Translations under genes and position numbers: made by a program
Notes under the pieces: model-generated
The model's database searches: none
The model's input: the letters and a program-made list of their open reading frames with translations, nothing else
What the model was told of the DNA's origin: nothing
In this document: positions 1-8,052 of the stretch, piece after piece
How positions within the stretch are numbered: the first letter of the stretch is position 1
Layout of the letters: every line of letters begins with the position of its first letter
NCBI RefSeq assembly: GCF_030551255.1
Contig: NZ_CP130630.1
Coordinates: forward strand, 5,313,501-5,377,500
Direction: 5' to 3'
DNA: 64,000 nucleotides
Origin: Streptomyces sp. NL15-2K
GTDB lineage: Bacteria; Actinomycetota; Actinomycetes; Streptomycetales; Streptomycetaceae

Positions 1-142
1 AGTTCAGCCCCGAGCGGATGTGCCCGATGTGCGGGGCCGCCTGCACGGTGGCACCACACAGGTAGATCGAGACACAGCCCGGCGTGAGCGGGGTGAAGTC
101 ACGAATCTGCCGGGTGCTGGTGTCGTACAGACGAATAGTCAC
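1..142 (-). CDS. cysS: Cysteinyl-tRNA synthetase, N-terminal part (runs off window)
   Basis: Only the first 47 codons lie in the window. Reading from a GTG at 142, the protein begins [19 protein letters not shown] and continues into [19 protein letters not shown]. The Cys of CGATVQ and the HIGH-type motif HIGH are the zinc/substrate site and ATP signature of class I cysteinyl-tRNA synthetases. It charges tRNA-Cys in the cytoplasm. The gene lies downstream of ispD-ispF on the same strand; the ispF-cysS-type order is shared with mycobacteria. The rest of the gene is outside the window. Confidence 0.9.
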   Translation of the reverse strand, partial: MTIRLYDTSTRQIRDFTPLTPGCVSIYLCGATVQAAPHIGHIRSGLN

Positions 143-228
143 GACTCCAGGGTAGTGGGCCGGTGTGAGTGCCTCGCGACCTTCTGTTGAAGGTAGACGC
201 ATTCGTGTCGTTCACCTCCCGGCCGGGG

Positions 229-756
229 TCAGGCCCCGGTCCGGACCACCAGCGCCGTGGCGACCGCCATCAGGCCCTCGCCGCGCCCGGGGAAGCCGAG
301 CCCGTCCGTCGTCGCCCCCGATACCGAGACCGGCGCTCCCGCCGCCTCCGAGAGGATCTTCTGGGCCTCGTCGCGGCGCTTGCCGATCTTCGGGCGGGGC
401 CCGACGACCTGTACGGCGATGTTGCCGATGGTGAAGCCCGCGTCGCGGACGATCCGGGCGGCCTCCGTCAGCAGCGTGACGCCCGAGGCACCCGACCACT
501 GAGGTCGGCCGGTGCCGAAGTGCTGTCCCAGGTCGCCGAGTCCGGCGGCCGAGAACAGCGCGTTGCAGGCGGCGTGCGCGACGACGTCCGCGTCGGAGTG
601 ACCGGCCAGGCCCGTGCCCTCGCCCTCCCATTTCAGGCCGGCGCACCACAGGTCGCGGCCCTCCTCGAAGGCGTGGATGTCGGTGCCGATGCCGACCTGG
701 GGGAGCGGGTAAGGCCCACCCGGCGGCAGCCGGACATCAGATGCCTCAGAAGCCAT
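229..756 (-). CDS. ispF: 2-C-methyl-D-erythritol 2,4-cyclodiphosphate synthase
   Basis: 175 aa, typical family length. It makes 2-C-methyl-D-erythritol 2,4-cyclodiphosphate from CDP-ME-2-phosphate in the non-mevalonate isoprenoid pathway. Near the N-terminus GIGTDIHAF supplies the Asp/His metal ligands, followed by [24 protein letters not shown] near the C-terminus is the usual closing motif. Its start overlaps the 3' end of ispD by 11 bp, so the two are translationally coupled. A GC-rich hairpin (about 223-239) overlaps the stop codon and may end transcription before cysS. Confidence 0.96.
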   Translation of the reverse strand: MASEASDVRLPPGGPYPLPQVGIGTDIHAFEEGRDLWCAGLKWEGEGTGLAGHSDADVVAHAACNALFSAAGLGDLGQHFGTGRPQWSGASGVTLLTEAARIVRDAGFTIGNIAVQVVGPRPKIGKRRDEAQKILSEAAGAPVSVSGATTDGLGFPGRGEGLMAVATALVVRTGA

Positions 757-1498
757 CGTTCGCCCTCCTGCGTGCCAGGACCGCCTCCGCGAGGACGAGG
801 TCCAGGGGGCGCGTGACCTTGAAGGCCTCCTCGTGGCCGGGGACGACCACGACCGTCAGGCCGAGCTGCTCGACCATGCCGGCGTCGTCGGTGACCTGGT
901 CGGTCACCGTCTCGTGGGCGCGGATCAGGGTCGCGCGGTCGAAGCCCTGGGGGGTCTGGACCGCACGCAGGCGCGCCCGCTGAGGGGTGGCCACCACCGG
1001 CTCCGGGTCGCCCGGCGTCGCGGCCGGCTCGACCTCCTTCACGGTGTCCGCGAGAGGCAGCGCCGGGACGACGGCGGGGGCTCCCTCGCGTACGGCCTCG
1101 ATGACGGCGTCGACCGTGTCGACCGGGACCAGGGGCCGGGCGGCGTCGTGCACCAGCACGATGTCGTAGTCGGGCGGCAGCGCGTCCAGGCCGAGCTTCA
1201 CCGACTCCTGGCGGGTCTCTCCGCCCGGGACGACCAGGAAGTCCGTCCGCTCGGGCAGCGCGTGCACGTCGAGCAGGGACTTGACCTCGCCGGCGCCGTC
1301 GGGCGGCGCCACGACGACGACCAGGGAGACGGCACGGGATGCGGCCAGCGCGCGGACCGCGTGGATCAGCATGGGCGTGCCGTTCAGCGCGCGGAGCGCC
1401 TTGGGGGCGCCCGGGCCGAGTCGTACGCCGCGGCCGGCGGCCGGAATAACCGCGGCCGTGCGCGCGGGCGCGGGCGAAGGGCGCGAAACGTCAGACAT
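746..1498 (-). CDS. ispD: 2-C-methyl-D-erythritol 4-phosphate cytidylyltransferase
   Basis: 250 aa. It transfers CMP from CTP to MEP, the step two before IspF. After a short N-terminal extension the nucleotide-binding loop reads [30 protein letters not shown] in mid-protein and QTPQGFD later are the family signatures. It is cotranscribed with ispF (11-bp overlap). The 299 bp between its start and the carD stop contain no convincing gene. Confidence 0.96.
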   Translation of the reverse strand: MSDVSRPSPAPARTAAVIPAAGRGVRLGPGAPKALRALNGTPMLIHAVRALAASRAVSLVVVVAPPDGAGEVKSLLDVHALPERTDFLVVPGGETRQESVKLGLDALPPDYDIVLVHDAARPLVPVDTVDAVIEAVREGAPAVVPALPLADTVKEVEPAATPGDPEPVVATPQRARLRAVQTPQGFDRATLIRAHETVTDQVTDDAGMVEQLGLTVVVVPGHEEAFKVTRPLDLVLAEAVLARRRANDGF

Positions 1499-1797
1499 CG
1501 GTTCCTGTCAGGTTTGTGTGCTCGGCCTAGGTGGGTATGGCCTCAAGCGTGCCGGGTACGACAGCTTGACCAGAACCCTTCCGTGACCCTGGTTGAGCAG
1601 GTTGCCCGGGCCCGGCACGAAAAGTATCGGGGGCTTCCCCGGAATCGGGGTACTTCCCTCGAGGCGAACACGCGTACGGCGTCTGAATGCGAGCATGCCG
1701 CAGCGCCCGGCGACTGCTGAGACGTCATCGGGCACCGCGGCATTTCAATGTGCTGATTTCAACGTGCTGACTGAGCTGAGGCCGGCTGGTGTCGGCG

Positions 1798-2280
1798 TCA
1801 GGACGCGAGGACCTCGTCGAGCAGAGCCTCGGCCTTGTCCTCGTTCGTGTTCTCCGCGAGAGCGAGTTCGCTCACCAGGATCTGGCGGGCCTTGGCGAGC
1901 ATGCGCTTCTCACCGGCGGACAGTCCGCGCTCGCGCTCACGACGCCACAGGTCACGTACGACTTCCGCGACCTTGATGACATCGCCGGAGGCGAGCTTCT
2001 CCAGATTTGCCTTGTAACGACGCGACCAGTTCGTGGGCTCCTCGGCGTACGGCGCGCGCAGCACCTCGAAGACCCGGTCCAGTCCGTCCTGACCGACCAC
2101 ATCACGCACGCCGACGAACTCCGCATTGTCCGCTGGCACACGTACCGTCAGATCACCCTGGGCGACCTTCAGCACCAAGTAGGTCTTGTCCACGCCTTTG
2201 ATCTGGCGAGTTTCGATGGCCTCGATCAGCGCGGCCCCGTGATGGGGATAGACCACGGTGTCGCCAACCTTGAACGTCAT
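1798..2280 (-). CDS. carD: CarD-family RNA polymerase-binding regulator
   Basis: 160 aa, normal length. The N-terminal Tudor-like RNAP-interaction domain starts [20 protein letters not shown]; the C-terminal helical DNA-binding part contains [29 protein letters not shown], as in mycobacterial CarD/CdnL. The family binds the RNAP beta lobe and the upstream edge of the bubble, stabilising open complexes, notably at rRNA promoters. It lies upstream of ispDF, as in Mycobacterium, and is divergent from the lipoprotein gene at 3199. Confidence 0.95.
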   Translation of the reverse strand: MTFKVGDTVVYPHHGAALIEAIETRQIKGVDKTYLVLKVAQGDLTVRVPADNAEFVGVRDVVGQDGLDRVFEVLRAPYAEEPTNWSRRYKANLEKLASGDVIKVAEVVRDLWRRERERGLSAGEKRMLAKARQILVSELALAENTNEDKAEALLDEVLAS

Positions 2281-2738
2281 GTGACAGGTACCCCTTCCGT
2301 GGCTATCCAGAGTAACACGGAAACGGCGTGTTCTGAATGGCGTTTTCGCAGGTCAGGGCATATCTCGGGGCTTGACAACAGCAACAGGAACGTGCTGCGA
2401 GGGCCGAGCGGAAGAAAGTATTCGCAGGTGAGAGCGGCTCTCCGGGGGAGGTGAAACGCGTACGTTACACACATCCGGAGGCTCCTCCAGGTGGCCGAAC
2501 ATCCCCATATGTCCGGTTCCAAGCGTGCGACTTCCGCTACTCCGTTCGGTGTGCGGAGTCACCTCCGCGCCGAATCCGGAATTGATCACGATGCGGCCGA
2601 CCGGGCGACCGGTGATCAATTCCGGGGCCCGCGCATTCCTTCACGCAAAATCCGCGCCGCGGCTCCGGAGACGCTTATGTGAATGGCCGACGAGCGCAGG
2701 AGCAATGTGGCTCGATGGCCGCCTGTGAGGAGAGTGAC

Positions 2739-2788
2739 CAGTGCCCCGGGAGGCAACGTTCGGGCGAACGTTGCCTGCCGGGGCACTG
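2739..2788. repeat. Solo palindrome, collapsed ends of the 7362-7593 element family
   Basis: Two 24-bp arms with one mismatch are separated by 2 bp. The arm (starting cagtgccccgg) is the same sequence as the terminal inverted repeat of the element at 7362-7593. It looks like an element reduced to its two ends. Confidence 0.75.
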
Positions 2789-3054
2789 GGGCCTGTGTCG
2801 AAAGTGGCGTCGTCCGCCCGGAGGGCGGGCCGGGCGCCCGCCGCGATGGGGGTCCCCCCGCTCGAGCGAAGCCGAGAGTGGGGGGAGGCTGATGACTGCG
2901 TTGGTGCGTGCTCTCGGCGTGCCGGGCGGAAGGCCCCGTCGATGGACCGGATGTACTTGGGCTTTCGCCCGGTGCGGCGAGAGTGCGCCCGCCGCGGTAG
3001 CGGCTGATGTCACTGCGGCGCCGCCAGGCAGGCGCCACTTTCGACACAGGCCCC
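2788..3054. repeat. MITE-like element with 22-bp perfect terminal inverted repeats
   Basis: Ends at 2788-2809 and 3033-3054 are perfect inverted copies (core ggcctgtgtcgaaagtggcg). The interior (about 2900-3000) contains a segment closely matching 7433-7510 of the other element, although the terminal repeats differ. It encodes no transposase and is presumably non-autonomous. It directly abuts the palindrome at 2739-2788. Confidence 0.75.
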
Positions 3055-3198
3055 TTAGCCCCCTTGCCTGCCCGTTGGAGGGCCGGAGGGAGGGTCGGGT
3101 GCGGTCGCGTGGGAACGGCTCGGTAACCTAAGGCCGCTGACAGTCACTTAGCGCGGCTTTACGGGCCGCCTCGCTCAAGTCAAGGAGTTGCCGCCGCC

Positions 3199-3888
3199 GT
3201 GAGCAGCAGCCTTCGACGCGGCGCCCTCGCCGCGGCCGCCATCGCGTTCTCGATCGCCTCGCTCGCCGCGTGCGGCGCCGGCAGCGACGCACAGACCCTG
3301 CAGGTCAAGCCGGACAACGCGGCCACCTCCGTCGGCGACATCAAGGTCCAGAACGCCGTCGTCATCACCCAGCCCGACCCCGAGGCCAAGGGCCCGGCGG
3401 TGGTCTCCGCCACCCTGTTCAACAGCGGCGGCAGCGACCAGATCCTGGACTCCGTCAGCGTCGCCGGCGCCGGCACCGCGGAGCTCAAGCCCGCCAAGGG
3501 CAACGGCAAGGTGACCGTCCCGGCGGGCGGCTCCGTCATCCTCGGCGGCCAGGGCAACGCCTCCGCCTCGCTGAAGCAGGTCGGCGAGAGCGTCCAGGAC
3601 GGCAACGCGCAGAAGGTCACCTTCACCTTCAGCAAGACCGGCGACGTGAGCCTGCGCGCCTTCGTCGTCCCGGCCGACAACTACTTCTCCAAGTGGGGCC
3701 CGACCGAGGTCCCGGCGGAGCCGGGTGCCGGCGGGACGGCGACCCCGAGCGGCGAGCCGGGCACGGGCGAGGAGCCGGGCGAGGGCGCCTCGGGCACGCC
3801 CACCGGCACCGCCTCCCCGGACCACGCGACCACCCCGACGGACGCGGCCTCCGCGAGCACGACCGAGTCGCCGGCCGCCGATCACTGA
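3199..3888 (+). CDS. Secreted lipoprotein (DUF461-like)
   Basis: 229 aa starting at GTG with an aaggag ribosome site about 12 bp upstream. A short signal peptide ends in the lipobox SLAAC, so it should be lipid-anchored outside the membrane at the Cys. The following ~130 residues form a beta-rich domain of the copper-chaperone-like/DUF461 type (VVSATLFNSGGSDQILDSVSV). Residues after about 175 are a low-complexity Gly/Glu/Pro/Thr/Ser tail. Role unknown. It sits convergent with phoP across a strong terminator. Confidence 0.85.
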   Translation: MSSSLRRGALAAAAIAFSIASLAACGAGSDAQTLQVKPDNAATSVGDIKVQNAVVITQPDPEAKGPAVVSATLFNSGGSDQILDSVSVAGAGTAELKPAKGNGKVTVPAGGSVILGGQGNASASLKQVGESVQDGNAQKVTFTFSKTGDVSLRAFVVPADNYFSKWGPTEVPAEPGAGGTATPSGEPGTGEEPGEGASGTPTGTASPDHATTPTDAASASTTESPAADH

Positions 3889-3956
3889 GCGGCCGTAAGA
3901 GACATCCGTACGGGACAACAGCCGTACGAGACGGCCGTACGGGACCGTCGTACGAC

Positions 3957-3998
3957 TTCGTATGGCTGTCTCGTACGTTCGTATGGCTGTCTCGTACG
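3957..3998. repeat. Perfect 21-bp tandem duplication
   Basis: Positions 3957-3977 are repeated exactly at 3978-3998, within a stretch (3905-4000) rich in cgtacg words. It lies between the lipoprotein stop and the bidirectional terminator. Confidence 0.85.
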
Positions 3999-4002
3999 AC
4001 AG

Positions 4003-4035
4003 AAGGGCGGGACCTCTCCGAGAGGTCCCGCCCTT
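4003..4035. terminator. Bidirectional intrinsic terminator between lipoprotein gene and phoP
   Basis: A perfect 15-bp stem (4003-4017 with 4021-4035) with a 3-base loop is bounded by AA/TT. It lies between two converging genes, so it can serve both. Confidence 0.9.
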
Positions 4036-4059
4036 CCTGCGTCAGCAGCCGGCTACGGC

Positions 4060-4740
4060 TTACGGCTCGAACTTGTAGCCCAGACCACGCACCGTCACCA
4101 GGTACCGCGGCGCCCCGGGGTCCGGCTCGATCTTGGCGCGCAGGCGCTTGACGTGGACGTCGAGGGTCTTGGTGTCGCCGACGTAGTCGGCGCCCCAGAC
4201 GCGGTCGATGAGCTGCATGCGGGTCAGGACGCGGCCCGCGTTGCGCAGCAGCATCTCCAGCAGGTCGAACTCCTTGAGAGGAAGGTCGACCTTGGAGCCC
4301 GAGACCGTGACCACGTGGCGGTCGACGTCCATACGGACCGGGCCTGCCTCCAGCGCGGCCGGGGTGACCTCCTCGGGCTCGCCGCGGCGGCGCAGTACGG
4401 CCCGGATGCGGGCCACCAGCTCGCGGGAGGAGAAGGGCTTGGTGACATAGTCATCGGCTCCTATTTCCAGGCCCACGACCTTGTCGATCTCACTGTCCTT
4501 GGCGGTCACCATGATGACGGGGACGTTGGAACGGCCGCGCAGCTGACGGCAGACCTCGGTGCCCGGCAGGCCGGGCAGCATCAGGTCGAGGAGGACGAGG
4601 TCGGCGCCGTTGCGCTCGAACTCGTCGAGTCCGTCGGGCCCGGTGGTCGCGACGGCGACCTCGAAGCCCTCTTTGCGGAGCATGTACGACAGGGCGTCGG
4701 AGAAGGACTCCTCGTCCTCGACGACGAGCACACGGGTCAC
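4060..4740 (-). CDS. phoP: Phosphate response regulator PhoP
   Basis: 226 aa, OmpR/PhoB class. Receiver domain residues 1-120 have acidic E8/D9, phospho-acceptor D52 (VLLDLMLPG), T79 and K101 (TKPF). A winged-helix DNA-binding domain fills the C-terminus and ends in VRGLGYKFEP. It activates phosphate-starvation genes and represses nitrogen and antibiotic genes in Streptomyces. The GTG start overlaps the phoR stop by 4 bp (GTGA), so the pair is coupled. Orthologous to RegX3 of mycobacteria. Confidence 0.96.
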   Translation of the reverse strand: MTRVLVVEDEESFSDALSYMLRKEGFEVAVATTGPDGLDEFERNGADLVLLDLMLPGLPGTEVCRQLRGRSNVPVIMVTAKDSEIDKVVGLEIGADDYVTKPFSSRELVARIRAVLRRRGEPEEVTPAALEAGPVRMDVDRHVVTVSGSKVDLPLKEFDLLEMLLRNAGRVLTRMQLIDRVWGADYVGDTKTLDVHVKRLRAKIEPDPGAPRYLVTVRGLGYKFEP

Positions 4741-5993
4741 GGAAGGACCTCCGGGGCGGGAAGCGGTTCGTACGGGGATGACTCGGTGGGGGACTGCCCG
4801 GCCTCGTCGTCGAGTCCGGGGTGCTCGTGGGCGCGGTCGCGGGCCGCACCCGCCTCCGGCAGCCTGAGGGTGAAGGTGGAGCCCTGTCCCTCGGAGCTCC
4901 ACACCGTGACCTCCCCGCCGTGCGAGGCGGCCACGTGCTTGACGATCGCCAGTCCCAGGCCCGTGCCGCCGGTGGCACGGGAGCGGGCCGGGTCGACGCG
5001 GTAGAAGCGCTCGAAGATGCGCTCCTTGTCCTTGTCGGATATCCCGATGCCCTGGTCGGTGACGGCGACCTCGATCATGTCCCCGCCGGGCGCGGTCACG
5101 CGGCGGGCGGCGATCCCGACGCGGGTGCGGGCGGGTGAGTAGTTGACGGCGTTCTCGACGAGATTGCCGAGGGCGGCGGCGAGCTGGCCGCGGTGGCCCC
5201 AGACGTGCAGGTCGGCGGTGCCGCCGGCGGCCATGGTGATCTGCTTGGTGCCGGCCGCGTGCCGGCACCGGTCGATGGCCTCGGCGACGAGTTCGTCGAC
5301 GCGGACCGGTTCGGCGTCCTCCAGCGGGTCGTCGTTCTGCACCCGGGAGAGGTCGATGAGCTCCTGCACCAGACTGGTCAGCCGCGTGGCCTCGATCTGC
5401 ATGCGTCCGGCGAAGCGCTCCACGGCCTCCGGATCGTCGGAGGCGTCCATGACGGCCTCCGACAGGAGGGAGAGCGCGCCGACGGGGGTCTTGAGCTCGT
5501 GGCTGACGTTCGCGACGAAATCGCGCCGGACCGCTTCGATGCGCCGGGCTTCGGTGAGGTCCTCGACGAGGAGCAGCACCAGCCGGGAGCCGAGGGGCGC
5601 GACGCGCGCGGAAACGGCGAGGGCCTCTCCGCGTCCGCTCCCCCGCCTGGGCAGATCCAGTTCGACCTGCCGTATCTCCCCGTCCCGTCTGGTGTCCCGG
5701 GCCATCCGGAGCATGGGCTCGATGGAGAGCTTGCCGCCGCGGACCAGACCGAGGGCGTACGCGGCCGAGCTGGCCTTGACGACGGCGTCCGCCTCGTCCA
5801 GTACGACGGCCGACGACCGGAGCACGGACAGGACGGTGTCCACGCCCGGCGGAAGCACCGGGTCGGTGTGCAGGGAGGTGCGAGTGGGGCGCTTCTGCTC
5901 CCGCTCGCTCCAGCGGAACGCCAGCATGGCGATCACACCGGTGAGTACACCGGCGATCGCTGCTGCTGCGGCGACCGCCGCGTTCACGTCCAT
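4737..5993 (-). CDS. phoR: Phosphate sensor histidine kinase PhoR (SenX3-like)
   Basis: 418 aa. A single N-terminal membrane helix (about residues 9-28) is followed by a cytoplasmic PAS-like region, a HisKA domain with H165 (NVSHELKTP), and an HATPase_c domain (N-box NLVENAVNYSP, then DQGIGIS and GGTGLGLAI). As in SenX3-type kinases there is no large extracytoplasmic sensor, so phosphate status is probably read through the Pst transporter and PhoU. Transcribed with phoP from the PHO-box promoter upstream. Confidence 0.95.
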   Translation of the reverse strand: MDVNAAVAAAAAIAGVLTGVIAMLAFRWSEREQKRPTRTSLHTDPVLPPGVDTVLSVLRSSAVVLDEADAVVKASSAAYALGLVRGGKLSIEPMLRMARDTRRDGEIRQVELDLPRRGSGRGEALAVSARVAPLGSRLVLLLVEDLTEARRIEAVRRDFVANVSHELKTPVGALSLLSEAVMDASDDPEAVERFAGRMQIEATRLTSLVQELIDLSRVQNDDPLEDAEPVRVDELVAEAIDRCRHAAGTKQITMAAGGTADLHVWGHRGQLAAALGNLVENAVNYSPARTRVGIAARRVTAPGGDMIEVAVTDQGIGISDKDKERIFERFYRVDPARSRATGGTGLGLAIVKHVAASHGGEVTVWSSEGQGSTFTLRLPEAGAARDRAHEHPGLDDEAGQSPTESSPYEPLPAPEVLP

Positions 5994-6066
5994 GCACCCA
6001 GGTTAGGCACGGGACAGCCGCTGGCCACAGCCATCCGAGTGCGAGCTCGAACACTCGTCGCCCAGA

Positions 6067-6110
6067 GTTCACCTTGGAGCCAGTGATGGTTCATTTGGGG
6101 TGACGGAAAC
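6067..6110. promoter_or_regulatory. PHO box in the phoRP-phoU intergenic region
   Basis: The 11-bp units gttcaccttgg (6067-6077) and gttcatttggg (6089-6099) are spaced exactly 22 bp apart, with an 11-bp unit between and another after. This matches the known Streptomyces PhoP site, direct 11-bp repeats of a GTTCAYYYRGG-like core. Its position suggests autoregulation of phoRP and control of phoU. Confidence 0.85.
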
Positions 6111-6165
6111 CGACGCGTAGCGGGCGGAACGTGGGAGCGTGGGGTGCGAGGGGCCGGTTTGCACC

Positions 6166-6255
6166 GCCGGTAATCGGTCGGCTTCGCACAGCCGGTAATC
6201 GGTCGGCTTCGCACAGCCGGTATCGGTCGGCTTCGCACAGCCGGTGTTGCACAGC
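6166..6255. repeat. 25-bp tandem repeats in the phoU leader
   Basis: Units at 6166-6190 and 6191-6215 are identical. A 24-bp copy lacking one A (6216-6239) and a degenerate partial copy (6240-6255) follow. The array ends 27 bp before the phoU ATG, so it lies in the 5' leader or promoter. Confidence 0.85.
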
Positions 6256-6282
6256 GTAGGCACACGTACGAGAGGGAACCTG

Positions 6283-6978
6283 ATGCGGGACGCGTACCAC
6301 GAGGAACTTGATTCGATCGGCGACGGTCTGGTGGAGATGGCCCGGCTGGTCGGGTCGGCGATCGGGCGCGCCACGACGGCGATCCTCGACTCCGACCTGA
6401 AGCTGGCCGAGAGCGTGATCGAGGCCGACCAGAAGGTGGACGATCTCCAGCACGAACTGGAGGCCCGGGCGATAGCCCTGCTGGCCCGCCAGCAGCCGGT
6501 GGCGACGGATCTGCGGATCGTCGTCACCTCCCTGCGGATGTCGGCCGACCTGGAGCGCTCCGGCGACCTGGCCCAGCACGTGGCGAAGCTCGCGCGCCTG
6601 CGCTTCCCCGAGCGCGCGATCCCGCAGGACCTGCACGCGACGATCCTGGAGATGGGCCAGCTCGCGCAGCGCCTGATGGCGAAGGCGGCCGAGGTGATCG
6701 TCACGAAGGACGTCGACCTGGCGCTCCAGCTGGAGCAGGACGACGACGAGATGGACCTGCTGCACCGCACCCTCTTCCAGCACCTGATGGACGACCGCTG
6801 GAAGCACGGCATCGAGACGGCCGTCGACGTCACGCTGCTCGGTCGCTACTACGAGCGGTACGCCGACCACGCCGTGTCGGTCGCCAAGCGGGTGGTGTAC
6901 CTGGTGACGGGCGAGCACGCGGACGAGCTCCAGGCGGATGTCCAGCCGGAGATCCAGCCGGCGGCGGACGGGGCCTGA
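6283..6978 (+). CDS. phoU: Phosphate signalling protein PhoU
   Basis: 231 aa of tandem three-helix PhoU repeats, e.g. ATDLRIVVTSLRMSADLERSGD in the first half and DVTLLGRYYERYADHAVSVAKR in the second. Acidic E/D-x3-D motifs bind metal clusters in the family. It acts as negative modulator between the Pst transporter and PhoR. The ATG at 6283 starting MRDAYHEELD is chosen because it matches the family N-terminus and has a gaggg ribosome site; an upstream in-frame ATG at 6244 lies in the repeat array. Confidence 0.95.
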   Translation: MRDAYHEELDSIGDGLVEMARLVGSAIGRATTAILDSDLKLAESVIEADQKVDDLQHELEARAIALLARQQPVATDLRIVVTSLRMSADLERSGDLAQHVAKLARLRFPERAIPQDLHATILEMGQLAQRLMAKAAEVIVTKDVDLALQLEQDDDEMDLLHRTLFQHLMDDRWKHGIETAVDVTLLGRYYERYADHAVSVAKRVVYLVTGEHADELQADVQPEIQPAADGA

Positions 6979-7118
6979 TTCCCCACTGGGGAGTGCGGGG
7001 CCTGTTGGGTCTTGTTCGGGGCGCGTGCGAGCCACAGTGCGCCGTTGATGCGCCCAGCAGGGCGGGCATCCAATGGGCCCAGGTACCTGGGCACAGGCAC
7101 CAGCCTTGAGGAGGGACC

Positions 7119-7283
7119 ATGGCCGAATCCCCCAGCACCCCCAGCACCACGCCCGACCCCACGCGGGAACGCCCGAGCGAGCAGCCCGCCGAGATCAGGA
7201 GCCTGCCGCTGTTCGGCGCGTGCGGCTGCGGCTCGGGGTGCGGCTGCGGGTGTCAGTCGGGCAATCCGTGCCAGTGCGGCTGA
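7119..7283 (+). CDS. Cysteine-rich small protein, metallothionein-like
   Basis: 54 aa with a strong gaggaggga ribosome site. The first ~30 residues are Pro/Ser/Thr-rich and probably disordered. The C-terminus carries seven Cys (35, 37, 41, 43, 45, 51, 53) in C-x-C and Gly-rich spacing, with no other aromatic or catalytic motif. That pattern suggests binding of a soft metal such as Cu(I), Zn or Ni. It stands alone between phoU and the nickel-binding DUF4242 gene and is followed by a good terminator. Family assignment is inference. Confidence 0.75.
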   Translation: MAESPSTPSTTPDPTRERPSEQPAEIRSLPLFGACGCGSGCGCGCQSGNPCQCG

Positions 7284-7309
7284 CGGCGCGGACAATCCCG
7301 TACGACGGT

Positions 7310-7341
7310 GAAGGGCCCCGGTGTGGATACCGGGGCCCTTC
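7310..7341 (+). terminator. Intrinsic terminator after the Cys-rich peptide gene
   Basis: A GC-rich hairpin pairs gaagggccccgg with ccggggcccttc around a short loop, starting 27 bp after the stop at 7283. Confidence 0.85.
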
Positions 7342-7361
7342 GTCGGTGCGGGTGGCCCTGG

Positions 7362-7593
7362 CTAGTGCCCCGGCAGGCAACGTTCGCCCGTCAAGGAGCG
7401 CCCGCCGCGCAGCGGCCAAGGACCGCAGCCGGTGCGTGCTCTCGCCGTGCCGGCCGGAAGGCCCCGTCGATGGACCGGACGTACTTGGGCTTTCGGCCGG
7501 TGCGGCGAGTGGGGGCACCTCCCACGCCTTTAGGGCAGTGGGGGAGCGTGCCGGGCGTCGCGACGGGGCGAACGTTGCCTGCCGGGGCACTAG
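7362..7593. repeat. MITE-like element, about 28-bp terminal inverted repeats
   Basis: The two ends (starting ctagtgccccggcaggcaac) are inverted copies that extend about 31 bp with a single 1-nt indel. Each begins with CTAG, a possible target duplication or palindromic end. The interior shares a segment around gtcgatggaccgga with the element at 2788-3054. There is no coding capacity for a transposase. It separates the Cys-rich gene from the DUF4242 gene. Confidence 0.8.
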
Positions 7594-7689
7594 CCCGGGC
7601 TGTCGTACAAGCGCACCCTGAGAGGAGAGCCGGCGAGTTCGCTCGCGCACGCGGGAGAACAAGTCCGGAAGAACAAGGAGGTGCGAGGC

Positions 7690-7941
7690 ATGACTCAGTT
7701 CATGGACGTCCACCACGGGTTCGAGGGCATCACGCCCGAGCAGCTGAGGGAGGCACACGACGCCGACCTCGCCATGGAGAAGGAAGAAGAGGGCGTGCAC
7801 TTCGAGCGCGCCTGGGCGGACCCCGATGCCGGAATCGTCTACTGCCTCTCGGAGGCCCCTTCGGCCGACGCGGTCCAGCGGGTCCACGAACGCGCGGGGC
7901 ACAAGGCGGACGAGATCCACAGGGTACCGCTGTCGATCTGA
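7690..7941 (+). CDS. Nickel-binding DUF4242 protein (SCO4226-like)
   Basis: 83 aa, preceded by an aaggagg ribosome site that fixes the ATG at 7690. The sequence MTQFMDVHHGFEGITPEQLR is very close to my memory of S. coelicolor SCO4226, a ferredoxin-fold dimer reported to bind nickel. Candidate ligands are H8, H9, H23, H37 and C52. The cellular role is not settled. The Ni regulator Nur is encoded about 33 kb away in this window. Confidence 0.88.
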   Translation: MTQFMDVHHGFEGITPEQLREAHDADLAMEKEEEGVHFERAWADPDAGIVYCLSEAPSADAVQRVHERAGHKADEIHRVPLSI

Positions 7942-8052
7942 AGCGGCGGAGACGGCCCTCGGCATGCGGGATCCGCGGGCCGGGGGCCGGGGTCCGGGTG
8001 CTCGGTCGGCGCGGCGCGGCCCAGCTCCGGCTCTCAGGCCTTCCTCCGGCTC

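Larger units (their letters stand above)
2281..3198. other. 918-bp intergenic region, promoter and repeat DNA
   Basis: No gene is supported here. It separates divergent carD and the 3199 lipoprotein gene, so it must hold both promoters. A perfect 14-bp inverted repeat (2576-2589 and 2612-2625) lies in the left half. The right half is filled by a solo palindrome (2739-2788) abutting a 267-bp inverted-repeat element (2788-3054). Open frames crossing the element are by-products of GC bias. Confidence 0.75.

Noticed and set aside
1508..1735. 75-codon frame between carD and ispD
   Set aside because: Composition is not typical of a protein, and no family or ribosome site was recognised.
2616..3047. 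Overlapping frames on both strands in the carD upstream region
   Set aside because: They lie within inverted-repeat element DNA, and no homology or ribosome site supports them.
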